From positions 205,037-269,036 of the forward strand of contig JAKEKT010000049.1 in the NCBI GenBank assembly GCA_021495925.1: DNA of 64,000 nucleotides, read 5' to 3'. The notes beneath the pieces were generated by a model. It did no database searches and was not told the DNA's origin. It saw only the letters and a program-made list of their open reading frames with translations. Positions 57,519 through 64,000 of this stretch are shown one piece after another (positions within the stretch are counted from its first letter, which is position 1; every line of letters starts with the position of its first letter). Origin of the DNA: Diplodia intermedia (taxonomy: Eukaryota; Ascomycota; Dothideomycetes; Botryosphaeriales; Botryosphaeriaceae). A program made the position numbers and the translations under genes.

Positions 57519-60500
57519 ATGGCTGACCAGCCGGGCACGACGATGGCCATGAAGCTGGAGCTCCAAGATGGCAAGGCCTTCGAGGGCTTCAGCTTCGGTG
57601 CAGACCGGAGCATCGCCGGCGAGCTCGTCTTCCAGACGGGCATGGTTGGCTACCCCGAGTCTCTTACTGACCCCTCCTACCGCGGGCAGATTCTGGTCAT
57701 CACCTACCCGCTTGTCGGCAACTACGGTGTGCCCGATCGCAAGGCGCGCGACCCGCTCCTGAAGGACCTCCCCGCCTTTTTCGAGTCCGATGAAGCTCAC
57801 ATTGCTGGTCTCGTCGTCCTGTCCTACTCCGGCGAGAACTGGTCCAACCACCTCGCCAACAGCTCGCTCGGCGACTGGCTGAAGGAGCAGGGCATCCCCG
57901 CCATGTATGGCGTCGACACCAGGGAATTGACCAAGGTCATCCGCCAGGAGGGCAGCATGCTTGGCCGCATGTTGATCGCGGCTCAGGCCAATGGCGACGC
58001 TGTTGCTTCCGGTAGTGTTGTTTACGAGGAGATACCCTGGGTCAACCCCAACGAGAAGAACCTGGTGGCAGAAGGTGAGGCAGCTCGACTGCCCCTCAAG
58101 CTCGTCCCTCGTCTCTGACAGCTCGACAGTGTCTAGGAAGACCCCCACCACCTACTCGCCCGAGCCGTCGACCGCATTGAAGCACCCCTCTGGCCGCAAT
58201 GTGAAGATTCTTACAGTCGATGTCGGTCTGAAGTTCAACCAGCTCCGCTGCCTTGTGAAAAGGGGAGTGGAGGTCGAGGTCGTCCCCTGGGACTATGACT
58301 TCCCCCAACTTGCCGGCAAGGAGTACGACGGCCTGTTCATTTCGAACGGTCCCGGTGACCCTGCTTTGATGGATGCCACTGTGAAGCACATTTCTGCTGC
58401 GCTGGAAGAGGCCAGGACACCCATCTTCGGTATTTGCTTGGGCCACCAGCTCCTTGCTCGTGCTGCTGGTGCTTCGACCAAGAAGCTGAAGTTCGGTAAC
58501 CGTGGTGCCAACATTCCCTGCACCAGCCTGGTCTCCGGACGCTGCTACATCACCTCCCAGAACCACGGTTACGCCGTTGATGCGTCCAGCCTGAGTGGAG
58601 GGTGGGAAGAGCTCTTCGTCAACGCCAACGACGGCACCAACGAGGGCATTCGTCACGTCAACCGCCCCTACTTCTCGGTGCAGTTCCACCCCGAGCACGC
58701 ACCCGGTCCCCAGGACACCGAGTTCCTCTTCGATGTCTTCATCGACGCCGTCGTCAAGTCTCTCAAGGATCCCGAGACTCTCAAGAAGCCCGTTGAATTC
58801 CCCGGCGGCGACATTGAGGAGAACCGGAAGCTTCACCCCCGCGTCGACGTCAAGAAGGTCCTGGTTCTCGGCAGTGGTGGTCTCAGTATCGGCCAGGCCG
58901 GCGAGTTCGACTACTCTGGTAGCCAAGCCATCAAGGCGCTCAAGGAAGAGGGTATCTACACAATCCTGATCAACCCTAATATCGCCACCATTCAGACCTC
59001 CAAGGGTCTCGCCGACAAGGTCTACTTCCTGCCTGTCAACGCCGACTTCGTCCGCAAGGTCATCAAGCAGGAGCGTCCGGACGCCATTTATGTCACCTTC
59101 GGAGGTCAGACTGCCCTCCAGGTCGGTATCCAGCTCAAGGATGAGTTTGAGCAGCTCGGTGTGAAGGTCCTTGGTACTCCCATTGACACGGTCATCACCA
59201 CCGAAGACCGCGAGCTCTTCGCTCGCAGCATGGAGTCCATTGGTGAGAAGTGCGCCAAGTCCGCTTCTGCCAACTCCGTCGAGGAGGCCATGCAGGTTGT
59301 TGGAGACATTGGCTTCCCGGTGATCGTCCGCGCCGCTTACGCTCTTGGTGGTCTGGGCAGTGGCTTCGCCGAAGATGAGGCCCAGCTGCTGGATCTCTGC
59401 AACAAGGCTTTCGCTGCCAGTCCGCAGGTCCTGATTGAACGCAGTATGAAGGGCTGGAAGGAGATTGAGTACGAGGTTGTCCGTGATGCTCACGACAACT
59501 GCATCACTGTCTGCAACATGGAGAACTTCGACCCTCTCGGCATTCACACCGGTGACTCCATTGTCGTTGCGCCCTCGCAGACGCTGTCGAACGAGGACTA
59601 CAACATGCTCCGTACTACGGCTGTGAACGTCATCAGGCATCTTGGTGTTGTCGGAGAGTGCAACATCCAGTATGCCCTCAACCCCTTCTCGAAGGAGTAC
59701 TGCATTATCGAGGTCAACGCTCGTCTTTCCCGTTCCTCGGCATTGGCGTCCAAGGCTACCGGCTACCCTCTGGCATTCATTGCTGCTAAGCTCGGCCTCA
59801 ACATTCCTTTGAACGAAATTCGCAACACCGTCACCAAGGTCACTTGCGCCTGTTTCGAGCCCTCGCTTGATTACTGCGTTGTCAAGATTCCTCGTTGGGA
59901 TCTGAAGAAGTTTACCCGCGTCTCCACTCTTCTCGGCTCGTCTATGAAGAGTGTTGGTGAGGTCATGGCTATTGGAAAGACGTTCGAGGAGGCCATCCAG
60001 AAGGCCATTCGCGCCGTTGACATGCACAACACTGGCTTCAACGACACTCCCCTGGCTCTGATGTCCATCGACCAGGAGCTTCAGACGCCGTCTGACCAGA
60101 GACTGTTTGCCATTGCCAACGCGATGCACTCTGGTTACACCGTCGATAAGATCTGGGAGCTTACCAAGATCGACAAGTGGTTTTTGAGGAAGCTGAAGAG
60201 TCTCAGTGACTTCGGCAAGCTCATGACCAACTACACCAGAAGCAACATCCCGCGCGAACTCTTCATGAAGGCCAAGGCACTTGGCTTCTCTGATCGCCAG
60301 CTCGCCAGCTTCTGGAACTCCAACGAGCTCGCCGTCCGTCAGGCCCGTGTCGACTTTGATCTGTTCCCTTGGGTCAAGCAGATTGATACCGTGGCTGCTG
60401 AATTCCCGGCCTTCACGAACTATCTTTACACCACCTACAACGGCACGGCACACGACATTGACTTCAATGATCGTGGTATCATGGTTCTTGGTTCTGGTGT

Positions 60501-63114
60501 CTACCGCATCGGCTCTTCCGTCGAGTTCGATTGGTGTTCCGTCCGTGCCATCCGCACCTTGAGAGAGGCCGGCCACAAGACCGTCATGGTCAATTATAAC
60601 CCGGAAACTGTATCCACTGACTACGATGAGGCCGACCGCCTGTACTTCGAGACCATCAATCTGGAGACGATTCTCGACATCTACCACCTTGAGAACTCCG
60701 GCGGAGTCATCATCTCCATGGGTGGACAGACGCCGAACAACATCGCCCTTCCGCTGCACCGCATGAACGTCAGGATCCTCGGCACCTCGCCTGAGATGAT
60801 TGACACCGCTGAGAACCGTTACAAGTTCTCGCGCATGCTCGACCGCATCTCAGTCGATCAGCCTGCGTGGAAGGAGCTCACTAGCTTCGAGGAGGCCGAG
60901 GAGTTCTGTAACAGGGTCACCTACCCCGTGCTTGTGCGGCCGTCTTACGTCCTGTCGGGTGCTGCGATGAACACGGTTTACTCCAAGGCCGATCTCGAGA
61001 ACTACCTGAACCAAGCCACCGAGGTTTCCCGCGATCACCCTGTCGTCATCACCAAGTACATCGAGGGCGCCAAGGAAATCGAGATGGACGCTGTCGCTCG
61101 CAACGGCACTATGATTGGCCACTTCATCTCCGAGCACGTCGAGAATGCTGGTGTCCACTCCGGTGACGCCACCCTGATTTTGCCTCCGCAGGATTTGGAC
61201 CCTGAGACTGTCCGTCGTATTGAAGACGCTACCCGCAAGATTGGTAACGCGCTCAACGTCACCGGTCCCTTCAATATCCAGTTCATCGCCAAGGACAACG
61301 ATATCAAGGTCATCGAGTGCAACGTTCGCGCTTCGCGTTCGTTCCCCTTCGTTTCGAAGGTCATGGGTGTCGACCTTATTGAGATGGCTACCAAGGCCAT
61401 GGCCGGCTTGCCTGTCGCCGAGTACCCCGAGGTGAACATCCCTGCCGATTATGTTGGTGTCAAGGTCCCCCAGTTCTCCTTCTCCAGACTTTCTGGTGCC
61501 GATCCTGTGCTTGGTGTGGAGATGGCTTCCACTGGCGAGGTTGCTTGCTTCGGTCGTACCAAGTACGAGGCATACATCAAGGCTTTGATCTCTACGGGCT
61601 TCAGGCTGCCAAACAAGAACATTCTCCTGTCCATTGGTTCGTTCAAGGACAAGCTGGAGATGCTTCCCTCCATTGAGCGCCTGCACCAGATGGGCTTCAA
61701 CCTCTTCGCCACCGCCGGTACTGCCGACTACATCGTTGAGCACGGTATTCCTTGCAAGTTCTTGGAAGTCCTGGGTGGCTCCGACGCCGAGGCCGACCAG
61801 AAGCCCGAGTACTCGCTCACTCAGCACTTGTCGAACAACCTGATCGACCTTTACATCAACCTGCCATCGAGCAACCGCTTCCGCAGACCCGCCAACTACA
61901 TGAGCAGAGGTTACAGGACCCGCAGAATGGCTGTCGATTATCAGACTCCTCTGGTCACTAACGTCAAGAACGCCAAGCTCCTCATCGAGGCCCTTGCTCG
62001 CCACTATGATCTTGAGATCAGCAAGGTCGACTACCAAAACTTCTCTGCCGACAGGAGAGATAGCCAGATCGTGCAGCACGGCTTGGGCAAGACGAGCGGC
62101 AACTTGACTTTGGGCCAGCTTCTCGCCCGGTCTCCGTTCAAGGGCCAGCATGTCGTCTCCGTCAAGCAGGTCACCCGCGGCGATTTGCACCTGCTCTTCA
62201 CTGTTGCCCAGGAGATGCGTCTGGGTGCTCAGCGCCAAGGCGGCCTTGACGTTCTCAAGGGCAAGGTCCTCTGTACCATGTTCTACGAGCCATCCACCCG
62301 GACTTCCGCTTCGTTCGACGCTGCCATGAAGCGTCTTGGTGGCTCCACTGTCGCCATCAGCGAGGCTCACTCCAGCACGAAGAAGGGTGAGTCCCTTGGC
62401 GATACCATCCGTACGCTTGCCTGCTACGGAGATGCCATTGTGCTGCGCCACCCCGAAGCCGAGTCGGTCCACGATGCTGCCAAGGTCTCGGGCGTCCCCA
62501 TCATCAACGCTGGCAACGGTAGCAAGGAGCACCCTACGCAGGCATTCCTTGACCTGTTCACGATCCGCGAGGAACTCGGTACCGTCAAGGGTCTCACCAT
62601 CACCTTCGTTGGTGATCTCCTGTACGGTCGTCCCACGCACTCGCTCTGCGAGCTTCTCAAGCACTACGACGACATCAAGATCCAGCTGGTGTCGCCCGAG
62701 ACGCTCAGGATGCCGGAGGAGATCCGCGAGACTCTGAAGCAGCGCGGTCAGCTGCTCACCGAGAGCTTCGAGCTCACGCCGGACATTGTCGCTCGCAGCG
62801 ACGTGCTCTACTGCACGCGTGTGCAGAAGGAGCGCTTCCCCGACCTTGAGCACTACGAGCGTGTCAAGGACAGCTTTGTGGTCGACAACGCTGTCATGAA
62901 GAACGCCAAGGAGCACATGATTGTTATGCACCCTCTGCCTCGCAACAGGGAGATCCCTGAGGAGGTGGACACTGACCCGAGGGCTGCATACTTCAGACAG
63001 GTGAGTAACCCCCTTAGTCTTCCGTGATGAATGGATACTAACAGATAATCCCGACAGATGAGATACGGGCTCTACACTCGCATGGCTTTGTTGGCTTTGG
63101 TGTTGGCTCCGTAG
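57519..63114 (+). CDS. URA2: CAD-like carbamoyl-phosphate synthase / aspartate carbamoyltransferase, 1827 aa, dihydroorotase-like domain absent
   Basis: Exons 57519-58074, 58130-63000 and 63058-63114; spliced frame 1828 codons. Residues ~10-390 are the glutamine amidotransferase (catalytic Cys288 in FGICLGHQLL). Residues ~400-1440 are carbamoyl-phosphate synthase with both ATP-grasp halves and the regulatory MGS-like end (FNLFATAGTADYIVEHG). ATCase occupies ~1520-1827 with FYEPSTRTSASF (from 1570) and HPTQAFLDLFTIRE. The enzyme makes carbamoyl aspartate from glutamine, bicarbonate, ATP and aspartate, the first two steps of pyrimidine synthesis. Fungal homologues are ~2,200-2,275 aa because a catalytically dead dihydroorotase domain separates synthase and ATCase. 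Here LIEALARHYDL (1470) is followed at 1522 directly by the ATCase start FKGQHVVSVKQ, so that domain is missing. The last exon encodes only 18 residues, MRYGLYTRMALLALVLAP. Confidence 0.96.
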
Positions 63115-64000
63115 GCTGTCGGCTCGTAACAAAAGTTATTTTTTTTCTGCAGGGTTTGGGAGTTCGTTTGTGGATACAGCGCACTCATCGGACAAGTGGT
63201 CCAAGACATGAACCAAAAAAAGGCAAACAGGCTGCGCTTTGCTTTTCCTTTTTTGCGCGCACATAGAATCGACACATCAAGACCGGCGTTTTCTACTTGA
63301 TAGCATATAGAAAACGGGTTCACAAGCATTTGGGAGGAAACGCGTACTCGAATCGGGCTGATTGGGTACTATGTCATGACTTTGGGTTGAAAATCGCCGT
63401 GATGAAAACGACGTATATGCATCGGGTATGTGCATATCTGTATTATTTTATGTACGTTATGTCTGTATGATGTTCATGATGTATGTATACGTATTTGGGG
63501 GGAAGTCATTTCATTTTTCTGTAGAGTAGTTTCGTTTCTTTTCCGTAGCGTTTTGTATAGTATAGTAATGTCTGTAGTCCTTAATTCGTAATAGCTATTC
63601 CAACAGTCAATCTTCAATTGAAGCATTCGGTGGAGCAAGAGAGAAAAACGCCTGCTTTGAATTCGATTCCCTCAAGGTATTCCGGTCTTTTCCCTTCCAC
63701 AAAAACTCCTGGACTCATAAAATTGGCAAGTTCCGCTCTCCCTCCTCAAAAAAACATATGGCCTGTGCTCAGTGGCTGATGCATCTCGACCAGCCTGCAA
63801 GTGGAAAGATTCGTCAGTGACCAATCGTTTTTCAAAGCGCCCAGACTCAAGCTCCAGCATATAGGAGCAAAAAGGGGGGGGGGGGCTGGATCGGTGTCGC
63901 CGCCGGGACGGCGACGGGGCTGGTAGCCGGTTTTTTCCATGACCATGTCTGGCTACGAATAACGTGCTGCGATATTCGAAGCTTCGTCCAGTTGCTATAT
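63115..64000. other. 3' flank of URA2 to window end
   Basis: AT-rich for ~500 bp with GTATGTATAC-type repeats, then a 13-base G-run at ~63876. No gene supported; a minus-strand gene could begin outside the window. Confidence 0.4.

Noticed and set aside
58096..63132. Long minus-strand frames (887 and 760 codons) opposite URA2
   Set aside because: Antisense shadows of a strongly codon-biased gene; they carry no independent motif.
1..64000. CRISPR array, riboswitch, operon or secondary-metabolite cluster
   Set aside because: Eukaryotic gene structure throughout; no direct-repeat array and no PKS/NRPS/terpene genes seen.

Overview
The window is nuclear DNA of a filamentous ascomycete (Pezizomycotina, probably Dothideomycetes; class assignment is inference). 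The evidence is short GT-AG introns of 48-81 bp with CTAAC-type branch sites, GC-rich coding sequence, repeat-rich disordered proteins, and orthologues of typical fungal genes: penicillopepsin-type protease, CSC1, zinc alcohol dehydrogenase, ATG18, TYW4/PPM2, PPS1, CLP1, ARB1, YVC1 and the pyrimidine enzyme URA2. Eighteen protein genes are supported; splice sites were placed by hand from donor, acceptor and reading-frame agreement.

Layout. 0-7.4 kb: the start of an MFS transporter running off the left edge, divergent from a long conserved helical protein; then a four-exon secreted aspartic protease divergent from a small hypothetical gene. 7.4-17.2 kb: mostly gene-poor, holding one MITE-like element and a CSC1/OSCA channel. 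17.2-28.3 kb: adh1, a very disordered protein, and the head-to-head pair atg18/tyw4. 28.3-35.8 kb: PPS1 phosphatase surrounded by more copies of the MITE-like element. 35.8-50 kb: three members of an 'LPREVRN' (F-box/2EXR-like) family, CLP1, a conserved basic protein, and an Arb1 protein that carries a La RNA-binding motif. 50-64 kb: an aldo/keto reductase, a YVC1-type TRP channel and the CAD-like URA2 gene.

There is no biosynthetic cluster or operon; the genes are independent housekeeping and membrane functions. Three points stand out. (1) URA2 appears to have lost the whole dihydroorotase-like domain that is normally kept as a dead domain in fungi. (2) The RNAi factor Arb1 is fused to an N-terminal La motif. 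(3) A family of about 130-207 bp non-coding inverted-repeat elements with 4-bp target-site duplications occurs at least four times. Smaller points are 12-nt and 15-nt microexons, a lipidation-like first exon on the CSC1 channel, and a (GT)18 tract directly before the CLP1 start codon.
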